Shown: in pieces, positions 47,482 to 58,007 of the stretch
Position numbering within the stretch: position 1 is the stretch's first letter
Layout: each line of letters begins with the position of its first letter
Assembly (NCBI GenBank): GCA_031772625.1
Contig: CM062817.1
Span: 949,776,327-949,840,326, forward strand
Length of the DNA stretch: 64,000 nucleotides
Direction: 5' to 3'
Source of the DNA: Pinus tabuliformis
Lineage: Eukaryota > Streptophyta > Pinopsida > Pinales > Pinaceae
Notes under the pieces: generated by a model
The model's database searches: none
The model's input: the letters and a program-made list of their open reading frames with translations, nothing else
What the model was told of the DNA's origin: nothing
Program-made: the position numbers and the translations under genes

Positions 47482-50400
47482 TGTTAGCACTATGTAATTC
47501 CTCCAGGATGAAGGAGGATAAGAAAGGTAACCAGAAACCACTTTTAGACTAAGATCTGGCCCTCTTAGCCTTGAAGAGGGCTCTTTCACTCAAAATTCTC
47601 AATATATGAATGGGTTGACTCTAAAATATCTTAGGTTAGTTATGTTAATCAGTGAAACAAGTTGATTTGATTGAGTTGTAGGTAGGTGTGGGAAATTAAA
47701 TCCTTTGGGCATGGAGTCACCTAAGTAATAGTCTTCAGTGAAAAAGGACAAGGATGGTTATATCTAAACAAGGGAAATATAGACAAAATGTTGATATCTT
47801 GTTCTAAATTTGATGTAGAGTAGGGTGAAGAAGGACTTAGATGAAATACATAAAATTCTTGGTTTACAAGATGTAGGGAACAACCATGTGAATCTTGAGT
47901 CAATTAATATTTAAACCAAACATAAGATATGTGTAAAATAGCATGGAAAAATAGAAAAATAAGTTCAACAGATGAGAAAAAACATTACCAACAGAGACTC
48001 TCACATGAATCCTTGCTAATCAAACCAACCTTCCTTGTATTTCACTGAAAATTTTTATAAGGAGTACAAACAAGGAGTCTTTTCTCCACACACTCACTGA
48101 TAAGAATTACTTTCCATGTCTTTACATCATTATATATAATCAGGATTTTGAATTACCACTCTAGGTGGTAAAATTCACTTCATAAAATTCAAATGGGCTA
48201 GATGCAATGCATGTTTACTTGTTATGCAGAAAAATAGGAACTGTTATATCAAGACTAATACTATTTAGAAACATCAAACAAGTTGGAATATTTTTTTAGA
48301 AACTCAAACTACATGACTGTAAACTTATCCACACTTATCCAATAACCAAAATTACTTCTAGAAACTCTAAATTTTGAAACATTCCAAAATAAAATTAACT
48401 GATATGTTTGCGCAACAGAGGATAAAAGTCTTCAAACTCTGAATGGTTGTAGATCGTTCTAGAAAAAAACTGAGGATATGGATGTGCTTGAGACAATGGT
48501 GTGTTGGTGTAGAACCCACTGAGTGCTTCCTTCCATGCTTGCAGGCCTCCAAAATGACTTTTCTCCGTTTTCACAACACATGCATAATAGAGGTTGAATT
48601 TTGAACTAACACTGATTTTTCATGCTCCCAAAATGATTATGTGTGACCAACCAACCATATACATTCACCTTAAATTACCCATCACACTTCAAACCTTCCA
48701 TAACTTCCAAATTTTCATTCAAACATGACATCATGGAACTTTGCATAGAAGGACCTTGGTTACACAGGTTCAGACTTCAATAAATTAGAGCAAAGCAAAG
48801 CATATAGCCAAAACTTCAAAAAATGACAAAATGAGCTTGCCCTCCTTATACTACCTCCACTTTGAGTAGCCTCTACCAATATGCCAAGGCTACATCCTTC
48901 TCTTCTTGCTAGATTATGATTCCTTGAGTTTCCTTATAATCGTGGCCAACTTGTTAGATGATTATTTGGCTTCGTTGAGTTGTTTTCTAGCCTTGGTCAA
49001 CTTTAGTTTCATCAATATTAACATTCTTCTCAGGATCAAATTCATAATGTAGTGGCTCTTTACCTGCCTATGTAAAGGAAGATTCCACTTCAAAACTACC
49101 TTGGCTTTATCAATCCTGACAATAGCTTCCAAAACTTGAGCATAAATTTCCTCTTTGTACCTTTCATTCCTTTCTGTCAACCAATCAACTTGATGTTGGC
49201 ACTCCTCAATTTTCTCAAACAATTTCTGATACTCTTTCCACTCATCAAACTCTAGCTTTTCTTTTGCTGGAAGGACCTCTTTCATCTATTCTTCCCTCTT
49301 GGCTACTGACCTTGTCCTGGGTCTTCTTGGTTGTTCTGGCACATTGAACTCTTCCACATCAACCACTTGCTTTCCTTTGTCTTGGGTTGTATGTCTAGAA
49401 GGCTCCTCGATGACTCACCTTAACTATATTTGGTTGCCTCTACTGCTTTGTGTCTAACCTCTCTATTTTCCTTTTGCAAATAAGCTACCATGAGATGGGT
49501 TTTGTCAAGTCTATCCTATAGCTCTATGATTTTTAAATCCTTGTTCTCCATCAGAGCCTCTTGGCTATCTCCTCTAAATTCTTGACCATTAATCTCAAGC
49601 TTTTCTGGTACATCAGAAAGTAGCTTAATGGTCTTCTTAGAGGTGGTTTGTTCAAACATTTTTTTTGTAGTGGACCTAGTTCTTGGTCTGTGGGGAACAT
49701 GTGTTTCTTGATGGGAAAGTTGTGGCATCTTACCTTTCCCTTTATTTGTTGTTCTCCTATCCTTTAATGACGTCTTGATTGTCTCATCAACTTCATGCCT
49801 ATTGACTGATTCTTCAGTTGTAGCTTCCCCTTCATGTGTACCCACAGAGGGACTGTCTTGTTGAGTTTTAGAGCTATCTGAATGAGCCAACAAACCTGAG
49901 GTTGATAAGAAACCATACCAAGACCTTTTCATCTTCTCCAACTTATTCAAAACCAACAACTTGATCAATGTAAAGTGGAACAAACTCAATAAGTGCTTCT
50001 CTCCCTTGTACTGGAAATTTTCTCCCATTTTTCCCAAAATTTTGAAAAGGTAATGGTGTACGTTAAGACTCCTTGTTCCAATGAACTGCATGAGCAGACT
50101 TATATGATATTGGTACACTCTACTCAAATGACACTCATAGGTAAAATACCTTTGTATCACATAAAATCTTACTATAACGTTTCAAGAGGTAATTCCTTGG
50201 GAATGTGGGCCCATAATTATCTTTATACTGAGGTTTTATGAAATCTTTGTAGTGTGATGTATCAAGATCCATGTTTTTGAACCATCTTTCACCAAGGGTA
50301 TCTTTGTGGCTTAGGAGATGGTTTCCTCTAAAACTGTGAACTCTAAGTTCCCAACCTTCACCTGGTTACCTTTAAGGCTAAGAGAAAATAAGTTGGAAAG

Positions 50401-51718
50401 CTGAAAGTGGTAACCATGAGTTTGAACCTTCTCACAAAATATTGTACAACCAGTTTGCTCAAATGCCACTCAGATAACTGGGTTAGCATTGACCATTTCC
50501 AGATTTCTAGGTTCAAATCAGACAACTTCCCCTCCCTTTGACTTCTTTTTATCCTCAGAGTCTTGCACCCTCACTGTGTAGGTTACTGAACTCTCACTTT
50601 CAAACTCGATTCGGTGCAATTGAGGTGGAAACACAAAAGTCTGTGAACATGGGACTCTACGTGACAACACGATGTGATATTCAAACTGAGCAGGCTAACA
50701 ACAAATTTAATAAAAGGAAATAATTTTGGGGTTTTGGAGAATGGTGTGTAAAACAAGTATTTCACCATATAAGCAAATGTAGACAACCATTTATGCATAA
50801 ATCACAAGACAGAATTATACAGAAAACACGTGACAAACGAAATGAAACAACAAAATGAGAGGTTTGACCCAGGTTTAATGACGAATATATAACTCTTAGA
50901 TTTAATTAATTACTCTCCAAACACATTTGATCCCACGAATTCGTAGAATGATGAGTTCATAAGAAGATATACAGTGAGTAAATTTGCATAGCAAAGGAAA
51001 AACACAATCATCGATTATAGTATACCCAATCCATTTCTAACAGTGAAGGTGATTGGAGGGCGTTGTTCTTAACTCAGACACAATGAAATATTGAGAAAAA
51101 TGAGTGGAAGACTTACAAAAACCCCTATGGAGACTTTAAACCAGTTACGCAGCAGTTGCGTAGCTTGACCAGTTAGCACAACAATTGTACAACAACCACG
51201 GACCTTGAGCTTAAAACTTCTCCTTCGACTGTCTGCAACCTTCTTTGAAACCTCATACTAGTTTAGAGGTCAAATTTCAAATTGGATTAAGGAGAAATGA
51301 GGGATGGCTTGAAGAATTTGAGTTTTATGCCTTTCACATGTCCCTTTCATGCACTGATGGTAAATTTTGAGTGGAGGGAGTGAGGTGCATGGGTAAAATC
51401 TTTAATGATGAGGGGTACACGCCATTAACAGATCCATAAAAAACTTTAACTAACTGAACCTAACTGACATGAATTCATACTTGACTTATGATGAATGAAA
51501 CCCCATGAAATGACCCCTTGAACCCTCACACTGACTCCTCGTGGACTATTAGACCTTTACAAATTTACAATGACCTTAACTCATATGACTCTTTATACAA
51601 TGACCCTTTAGATTATGACATTTAGTGACTCATAGGCTAAAATTGACAGACAAACCTCCAAAATGAAATAGTAAGATAGGCAAACACACTTTGATTCCTG
51701 GACAATAGGACCCTAGCA
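47482..51718 (-). repeat. 5' LTR of the giant gypsy element
   Basis: The LTR is 4237 bp with intact TG and CA ends (plus strand TGTTAGCACTATG to ACCCTAGCA). It matches the excised 3' LTR over its full length. It contains the LTR-embedded reading frame at 48960-50694. The downstream AT-rich part with minus CTTATAAAA near 48055 may hold the promoter. Confidence 0.88.
48960..50694 (-). pseudogene. LTR-embedded ORF of the giant element (5' LTR copy), function unknown
   Basis: The minus-strand coding path starts just after a splice-acceptor-like TTGTTAG (about 50695-50701). It reads PAQFEYHIVLSRRVPC, IEFESESSVTYTVRVQDSED and HGYHFQLSNLFSLSLKGNQV. It then enters the open 214-codon frame 50160-49516 (FHFTLIKLLVLNKLEKMKRS, GLLAHSDSSKTQQDSPSVGT, SKKTIKLLSDVPEKLEING). 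It ends with a Lys/Glu-rich, probably coiled-coil part at 49285-48962 (EYQKLFEKIEECQHQVDWLT). A GTAAGT donor lies at 51111-51116 in both LTRs. No known domain is seen. About 575 codons are readable through several stops. Confidence 0.6.
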
Positions 51719-51723
51719 GAAGG

Positions 51724-53232
51724 TTAAGTAATATTGACATGTATTTAAAAATATACTAATAACAAAAAATATTTAAAAATTTCAATATAGAGAACTTGAT
51801 TCATAAATAAAATATTTCAATGTCAACTACTCATATATGTATATGTATAATATATAACAATTAAATGTGAACACATAGTGTGTGTGTTTCTAATGGATTT
51901 ATCAAGCTTCGAGACAGATTAAATCGTTGAGGTGCAAATATTTTTTGAAAACTCTAAAAGAGGTTTTTATATCGAGAGATAGACAAATTTGATGCCTTTA
52001 ATTGCTTGGTAGATCCGTTATTAAAATGGATTTATACTTGGTTAATAAAATATTTCAATGCACCTAATATATATAACAGCAGATAAAAACCTATGGTTCA
52101 AACATTATTTTAACTTCTCTTACTATTTTACATTTTTTCATGAAATGGTTTATTGAAATTTCAAGTTTAAGTTGTGTTGTGTGCTTAAGTGTACTATCAA
52201 GGAATTCTATCTATTTATGTATTTAAAATGCAATACAAATAAAGAAAAATTATAGATATTATGTGTGATTTTAATAGATTTATCAAGCTTCCAAAAAGAA
52301 TTGGTTAATGGAGTTGTCTTTAGTAAGACTTTTTGGACTTTCTGGTGCCAGAATTTGGCGGGAAAAATTGAGGTGAAATCTTGATTTCTGTTATTTAAAC
52401 TGGTTTTTGGACTATATATATATGGATTCAACGGCCTAAAAAACCTTAGGGCACTTTGATTGTGCAGGGATTACCCACCAAGCTTGTGATTTCAATAAAT
52501 TCCTACTGGATTTTAGAGAAATTAGACTAGAAAAACCCACTGTTCTCACCAGGATCAGGGGATAACAGAAGATTTGAACCCAAGAGTTGCGATTTAATGA
52601 GACTTCATTTCCACAACCATTACCAGTTGAGTTACTCTATGCAAAAAAGAGATTTAAATTTAAATCCTAATATAAATTTACTATTTTGAACCAATGGTTT
52701 ACAAAACTTAAATTTAAATTTTATTAGAAATGTGTAACGAATTAAAAGGTATGAAGAACGGAAATTTGACTATTTTTTATAAATATTGATGAGAAGTATG
52801 ACAAGGCATTTACTTGCATATTTTTAAAAACTCAGAAATACATTTATTTTTAATAAGAATGTAACGTTTTAGTGCTTAAAATATATTTTAATTATAAAAA
52901 TAAGTTCAGCAATTTAAAAATGAAAATATAAATTAGAAAACCGTGAAATGCCAAAACGGGAACAAACGGCAACTCATTGTCTTTCCTTTCAAGTGAAATC
53001 AGGTAAGTTGTTTTAGTATTTCCCGGGATTAATTAATTTTTATATATAAATTAAATTTAAATTGTAAGTCTTTTTTGAGTTTTATTTATGGGTTATGAAC
53101 CTTGAATCACACCGTTTAGACAATATTTCATAATCTTGATCGAATTAAACGATAGTATAAATTTCAAGTTATAAAATTGGAAATTAACATTATTTAATAA
53201 TGTTGAATTTAAGTTTCTATGATCTATATCAA
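51724..53232. other. Intergenic AT-rich sequence
   Basis: No coding frame is supported. It is the sequence into which the giant gypsy element inserted. A SINE-like head lies within it. Confidence 0.6.
52430..52640 (-). mobile_element. tRNA-derived SINE-like sequence
   Basis: The minus strand has an A box TAACTCAACTGGTA at 52621-52634. About 40 bp downstream it has a B box GGTTCAAATC at 52571-52580, with tRNA-like spacing. A non-tRNA body follows (CCCCTGATCCTGGTGAGAAC). This is the layout of an RNA polymerase III promoter in plant SINEs. The 3' end and target duplication are not resolved. It is not a tRNA gene, since no cloverleaf stems form. Confidence 0.5.
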
Positions 53233-53395
53233 GTTTAATGAGAAATATTTGGGCGGAAATTACATTGTAATATTTTTGACCATGCGTTTCGAACCAACGA
53301 ACGAGTGTGGTGTGTGGTTCATCGTTAGGACAAGTTGAAGAACCAGATCATGACTACAGGTTAAATAGGGAGAGCAGATCTTCCAACGACTATAT
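53233..53395. repeat. Left arm of an inverted repeat
   Basis: The arm runs tttaatgagaaatattt, cgtttcgaaccaacga, gagtgtgg, aagttgaagaaccagatcat, ttaaataggga, agatcttccaacgactata. The same series appears in reverse complement at 59586-59800. The young gypsy element lies between the arms. Confidence 0.8.
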
Positions 53396-53492
53396 AGAGA
53401 TGACGGTTGGAAAATTAGTAGTTGTTGGATCACTGCCCTCTCCTCTTACCTACTTCCCCATTTTTTCCCTCCCTCTTCCCTCAGTGCCCTAC

Positions 53493-54404
53493 TGTAACGC
53501 CCTACGGCTCTGCCCGGGCGCGCGCCCCATCTCCTCGCAAAAGTACCGAAGTCACCATCGCATATGAGCGCGTGGAATAAATACAAGTTATGGGCGTGCG
53601 AGTGTATTTATATGCGGTGGGAGGCTGAGCGATGAATATATCCAAGCCGACATGTAAAACATGGGCGACGGGTGTTCATCGCTATATTTTTAGCGTCGGC
53701 CAGGGTGGATAAACGCACAGTTTGGAGCGTATAAACTTGGACGAGCTGCGGTTCATTTGAGGCATCGGACATCAATCATCTCTCATCGCACAAAGGGGTA
53801 AAGCACTTGGAGATAGCGCAGATTACCGCAGTCGGTGGATGAGCCCGCCGAGCCAGGCGAAGGACGAGACAAGGTCGAGGTTTGGGTTTCGGTGGTGCGC
53901 ACGGGTGCCCACACCACATCGCACTTAGTTTTGGGTTGAGGCGAAGGCGAGGTCGTGCACGGGGTGCGCCCGCCCGCCCAACGCCGGGTTCGTGTGGTTG
54001 TACATCATATTGGCTTGTTGTGTGTTGGCGGTGGGTTCGTGCACGGTGCGCCCGCCTGCCCGACGACACAAGAGTTGGGTATTATATGTTGTAACTTGGT
54101 TTCGGTGGAGATTTGGCAAGACCGCCGTGCGGTCGTGCATGGGCGGGCGCCCTCCCGACTTTGTAAACATTACAAATATAATAAAAGAAGATTATTATTA
54201 TATTGTCGTGTTGATTATTATTATTGTTGTGTTGATTTATTATTGTGTATTATTAATGGATTCCGCACATTAATAATATGAATTCATGATGGTTATGAAT
54301 TGTTAAGGCGTAGTTCGCAAAGTTTATTAACGATGGAACATCTTAATAACTTAGGCGGTGCCGCACCCGCTCAATTAAATGAAAAAAGAATTGGGGGCGT
54401 GACA
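53493..54404 (+). repeat. Young chromovirus 5' LTR
   Basis: The LTR runs from TGTAACGCCC to GGGGGCGTGACA. It has a GC-rich start (cccgggcgcgcgcc) and a gcccgcccgccc block near 53970. A possible TATA (tataaa) is at 53730-53735. Frames seen in it on either strand are chance frames in GC-rich DNA. Confidence 0.96.
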
Positions 54405-54406
54405 GT

Positions 54407-54421
54407 TGGTATCAGAGCAGG
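54407..54421 (+). promoter_or_regulatory. Young chromovirus primer-binding site
   Basis: TGGTATCAGAGCAGG lies two bases after the LTR and is complementary to initiator Met tRNA. Confidence 0.95.
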
Positions 54422-54461
54422 TTCACGGGGTGTTGAAGCTGCTGAACGAAGTGAAGATGAA

Positions 54462-57400
54462 ATGGTGAAGCCTGATAGAGCAGGGTTGCTCATGACAGGT
54501 GAAGCTGATAAGGTTATGGAGAAATCGTGGATGAACAATCTGGGTTTCGTAGACTTGATGGTTCATGGCAAGACCATTCAAGCTCTGGTGGACACGGGTG
54601 CCACACATAACTTTATGACGACACGGTTAGCAAAAGAGGCTCGGCTGACGATCACCCCATCGAATATGGAGGTCAAGGCAGTGAACTCTAGAGCTAAGGT
54701 GGCAGGTTTGGTACACGATGTACCTGTGCAGATAAAAGACTGGAAGGGTCAGTTGGACTTCACGATGATGGAGATGAATGACTTTGATATGATACTCGGA
54801 CAGGATTTCTTGAAGGGCAACAAGGCTATTGTTGTCCCCTTCTGTGATGAGGTGGTGCTGGTTGGACAGTCACAAACTTGGACTTTGCCCACTCATAGGC
54901 AAAGGAGGGAAGTCAAGGTGCAGCATGTTTCGGCACTGAGTTTGGAGAAGGCTATGAAGGATTCAAATATGGAGACATATGCGGTGATGTTCAAGGATGT
55001 TGAAGGTGATGGAGTGGGGACGCCTGTTCCAGCTGAGATATCTGATGTGCTTACCAAGTATGCGGATTTGATGCCTGATGAGCTTCTGAAGAAACTTCCA
55101 CCAAGGCGTGCAGTGGACCATAGCATTGAGCTTGAGCCAGGAAAGCAACCCCCGGCTAAAGCACCTTATCGATTGTCAGGGCCTGAATTGGAGGAATTGA
55201 AACGCCAGTTAAAGGAGTTAACTGAGGCAGGTTTCATTAGACCTTCAAGGTCCCCTTATGGAGCTCCGGTATTGTTCCAGTGGAAGAAGGATTCGAATGA
55301 GCTACAGATGTGCTGTGATTACCGTGCATTGAACAAGCAGACGGTAAGGAACAGGTACCCTTTGCCATTGGCTGCTGATTTCTTTGACAAGCTTGCAAAA
55401 GCCCAAGTGTTTTCCAAGCTGGATTTGAGGCATGGATATTATCAGTTGCGGATAGCTGAAGGAGACGAGAAGAAGACCGCGATAGTAACAAGGTATGGTA
55501 GCTTTGAGTTCCTTGTTATGCCATTCGGTTTGTGCAATGCTCCTGCTACGTTTTGCACATTGATGAACGATGTTCTACAGCCATACTTGGATTCGTTCGT
55601 AGTAGTATACTTGGACGATATAGTGGTGTTCAGTGACAACATGGAGGATCATAAAAAACACTTGGTGATGGTATTTGAGGCACTGAGGACAAATCAGTTG
55701 TTCTTGAAGAAGTCTAAGTGTGTGTTCACTCACACCGAGATTCTGTTCCTTGGGCATATTGTTGGTCAAGGGTACATACGGATGGAGCCAAGCAGAGTGA
55801 AGGCGATCGAGGAATGGGTTGAACCGAAGAATGTCCATGAGATGAAGGTGTTTTTGGGCATGACCAACTACCAACGGAAGTTTGTAGAGGGGTACTCCAA
55901 GGTGACATCGGCACTGACAGACTTATTGAAGAAAGACAAGAGGTGGAGTTGGACGAGCAAATGTCAAGAAGCATTTGATGACTTGAAGAAGAGGATGGTT
56001 ACAGCACCGATACTGAAGTTGCCTGAATTCGAGAGACCGTTTGAGGTACACACTGATGCTTCAGATTTTGCCATAGGAGGGGTTCTTATGCAGGATGGGC
56101 ATCCGGTGGCATATGAGAGTCGGAAGTTGCAGGATAGAGAACGGAGGTATCCGGTTCATGAGAAGGAGATGACTGCCATCATCCACTGTCTTCATGTGTG
56201 GAGGCATTACCTGATTGGGAAGCCGTTTGTTGTCAAGACTGACAACGTTGCAGCAAGTTATTTTGCATCACAACTGAAGCTTTCTGCGAAGCAAGCTCAT
56301 TGGCAGGACTTCTTGGCAGAATTCGACATGACTATCGAGTATAGACCGGGTAGACACAATGCAGTAGCAGATGCCCTTAGCAGGAAGGGACAACTTGTAG
56401 CGTTGGAGGAGGAAGAAGACCGGGCAGCAAGGAGTAGGAGTCGAGTTCAGATGTCAGAAGAGATGCAGAATAAGATCAAGGGAAGTGTTGAAACCGATGC
56501 TTTGGCGCAAAATATAGTGAAGCAGATAAAGGAGGGGAAGACACGAAAGTTCTTTCTACGAGACAGGTTCTTGTTCTTTGGAAACCGACTCTATGTTCCA
56601 AAGTCATCCGGACTCAGGAGACACCTTTTGAAGGAGTGCCACGATTCTCCGTGGGCTGGCCACCTAGGGCAGCGTCGTTCTTTGGCATTGTTGGAGAGAG
56701 GATTCTTTTGGGAGAAGATGAGAGAGGATGTGGAGGAGTATGTACACACGTGCATCATTTGTCAGCAGGACAAATCGGATACTCAGAGACAAGGAGGACT
56801 GTTGCAGCCTTTACCGATTCCAGAGAGGCCATGGATGAGTGTCTTGATGGACTTCATCACTCAGTTACCACAGGTTCAGGGGTATAATGGGATTATGGTC
56901 GTGGTTGATTGTTTTTCCAAGTATGCTGTCTTTGTTCCTACAAAGATACCTTGTGGAGCCGAGCGGACAGCGGAGTTGTTCTTTAAGAACATAGTGAAGT
57001 ATTGGGGGATGCCTTTGACTATTGTGTCGGATATAGATCCGTGTTTTACAGGGAGATTTTGGACCACATTGTTCAAATTGGTCGGGACAGAGTTGTTGAT
57101 GAGTTCGAATTACCATCCGCAGACAGATGGGCAGACCGAGAGGATCAACGCATTGCTGGAGGACTACTTGCGACATTATGTGACGACTGATCAGAAGAAT
57201 TGGCCCGAACTCTTGGATATTGCTCAGTTTAGCTACAATATTCAAAAGAGTTCCGCGACGGGGTATAGTCCATTTGAGTTGGTGAATGGGCAGATGCCGG
57301 TTGCACCGCATACCGTAGTGACGAGAGGCTTCTTGAGAAGTCCTCATGCGAAGAGATTCATGAAGGCTTGGGAGGAGACCTTGGAGTTAGCACGGTTGCG

Positions 57401-58007
57401 CTTGCACGATGCTGCAAGGAGGATGAAAAAGTATGCTGATCGTGGAAGACGGGAAGCACACTTCGGTGTGGGAGATATGGTGTTTCTGAGGATTACCGGG
57501 GAGCAGTTTCAGCCAGCCAAGGGGACGACGAGCAAACTGACATGGAAGTATGAGGGACCATTCCGAGTAAAGAAGAGAGTGGGGGAAGTTGCTTACGAGC
57601 TGGAGCTTCCACGCCATATGAACATGAAACACCCAGTTTTTCATGTGAGTCAGTTGAAGAGATGTAGACTTGATTCAGACCATCCAGAGAGGGTTGAGCC
57701 GACGAGAGGACCAACCGGGATTGTGGACAGACCAGGACTAGAGTTGGAGAAGATTTTGAGTCTCAGAACTACGGGTGTTGGTTGCCACCAGCGACGGGAA
57801 TTTCTTTGCAGATGGAAGGATGCACTGGAGGAGGAGAGCTGGGAGACGGAAGATTCACTTTGGAGATGGAAGGACAAGATCGCGAAGTATGATAGGAAGT
57901 TGAAGAGAAGAGCAGGAATTATCAGGACGATAATGACTTCTGGTGGGGGAGGATGTAACGCCCTGCGGCTCTGCCCGGGCGCGCGCCCCATCTCCTCGCA
58001 AAATTGA
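54462..58007 (+). CDS. pol: Chromovirus Pol polyprotein (protease, RT, RNase H, integrase, chromodomain)
   Basis: The frame is open and uninterrupted, 1181 codons from the first internal ATG. The frame is also open upstream into the LTR, but that would start inside LTR sequence. Protease LVDTGATHNF has its Asp at residue 44. Reverse transcriptase includes YPLPLAADFFDKLAKAQVFS, FLVMPFGLCNAPATF and catalytic YLDD at 383-386. RNase H has its Asp at about 532 (HTDASDFAIGG) and HEKEMTAI. Integrase has the HHCC finger at about 726-767, then Asp 797, Asp 857 and Glu 893 (D35E). A GPF module follows (KYEGPFRVKKRVG) and a chromodomain is at about 1094-1145 (REFLCRWKDALEEESWE). The last 18 codons run into the 3' LTR. 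All catalytic residues are present, so enzyme function is plausible. No gag precedes it. Confidence 0.97.
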   Translation: MVKPDRAGLLMTGEADKVMEKSWMNNLGFVDLMVHGKTIQALVDTGATHNFMTTRLAKEARLTITPSNMEVKAVNSRAKVAGLVHDVPVQIKDWKGQLDFTMMEMNDFDMILGQDFLKGNKAIVVPFCDEVVLVGQSQTWTLPTHRQRREVKVQHVSALSLEKAMKDSNMETYAVMFKDVEGDGVGTPVPAEISDVLTKYADLMPDELLKKLPPRRAVDHSIELEPGKQPPAKAPYRLSGPELEELKRQLKELTEAGFIRPSRSPYGAPVLFQWKKDSNELQMCCDYRALNKQTVRNRYPLPLAADFFDKLAKAQVFSKLDLRHGYYQLRIAEGDEKKTAIVTRYGSFEFLVMPFGLCNAPATFCTLMNDVLQPYLDSFVVVYLDDIVVFSDNMEDHKKHLVMVFEALRTNQLFLKKSKCVFTHTEILFLGHIVGQGYIRMEPSRVKAIEEWVEPKNVHEMKVFLGMTNYQRKFVEGYSKVTSALTDLLKKDKRWSWTSKCQEAFDDLKKRMVTAPILKLPEFERPFEVHTDASDFAIGGVLMQDGHPVAYESRKLQDRERRYPVHEKEMTAIIHCLHVWRHYLIGKPFVVKTDNVAASYFASQLKLSAKQAHWQDFLAEFDMTIEYRPGRHNAVADALSRKGQLVALEEEEDRAARSRSRVQMSEEMQNKIKGSVETDALAQNIVKQIKEGKTRKFFLRDRFLFFGNRLYVPKSSGLRRHLLKECHDSPWAGHLGQRRSLALLERGFFWEKMREDVEEYVHTCIICQQDKSDTQRQGGLLQPLPIPERPWMSVLMDFITQLPQVQGYNGIMVVVDCFSKYAVFVPTKIPCGAERTAELFFKNIVKYWGMPLTIVSDIDPCFTGRFWTTLFKLVGTELLMSSNYHPQTDGQTERINALLEDYLRHYVTTDQKNWPELLDIAQFSYNIQKSSATGYSPFELVNGQMPVAPHTVVTRGFLRSPHAKRFMKAWEETLELARLRLHDAARRMKKYADRGRREAHFGVGDMVFLRITGEQFQPAKGTTSKLTWKYEGPFRVKKRVGEVAYELELPRHMNMKHPVFHVSQLKRCRLDSDHPERVEPTRGPTGIVDRPGLELEKILSLRTTGVGCHQRREFLCRWKDALEEESWETEDSLWRWKDKIAKYDRKLKRRAGIIRTIMTSGGGGCNALRLCPGARPISSQN
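57942..57953 (+). promoter_or_regulatory. Young chromovirus polypurine tract
   Basis: GGTGGGGGAGGA lies immediately upstream of the 3' LTR, inside the pol frame. Confidence 0.85.

Larger units (their letters stand above)
10438..51718 (-). mobile_element. Giant Tat-type Ty3/gypsy retrotransposon with nested insertions
   Basis: GAAGG at 10433-10437 and at 51719-51723 flank the unit as a target duplication. The two LTRs (10438-30594 interrupted, 47482-51718 intact) align along their whole length. Between them, on the minus strand, come gag (47312-45938), protease (45521-44781), a plant-type RNase H domain (44678-44442), a linker, reverse transcriptase with RNase H (43147-41985), and integrase with a Tat-like tail (31968-30780). 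Subtracting copia A, copia B, the gag-only element and the MITE leaves about 15.1 kb: LTRs of 4.28 and 4.24 kb and about 6.6 kb inside. Every domain is broken. No convincing primer-binding site is seen next to 47481. Confidence 0.88.

Noticed and set aside
53776-54281. Several GC-rich open frames on both strands in the chromovirus LTR
   Set aside because: The same frames recur in the other LTR at 58245-58750 because the LTRs are copies. Overlapping frames on both strands reflect GC-rich composition.
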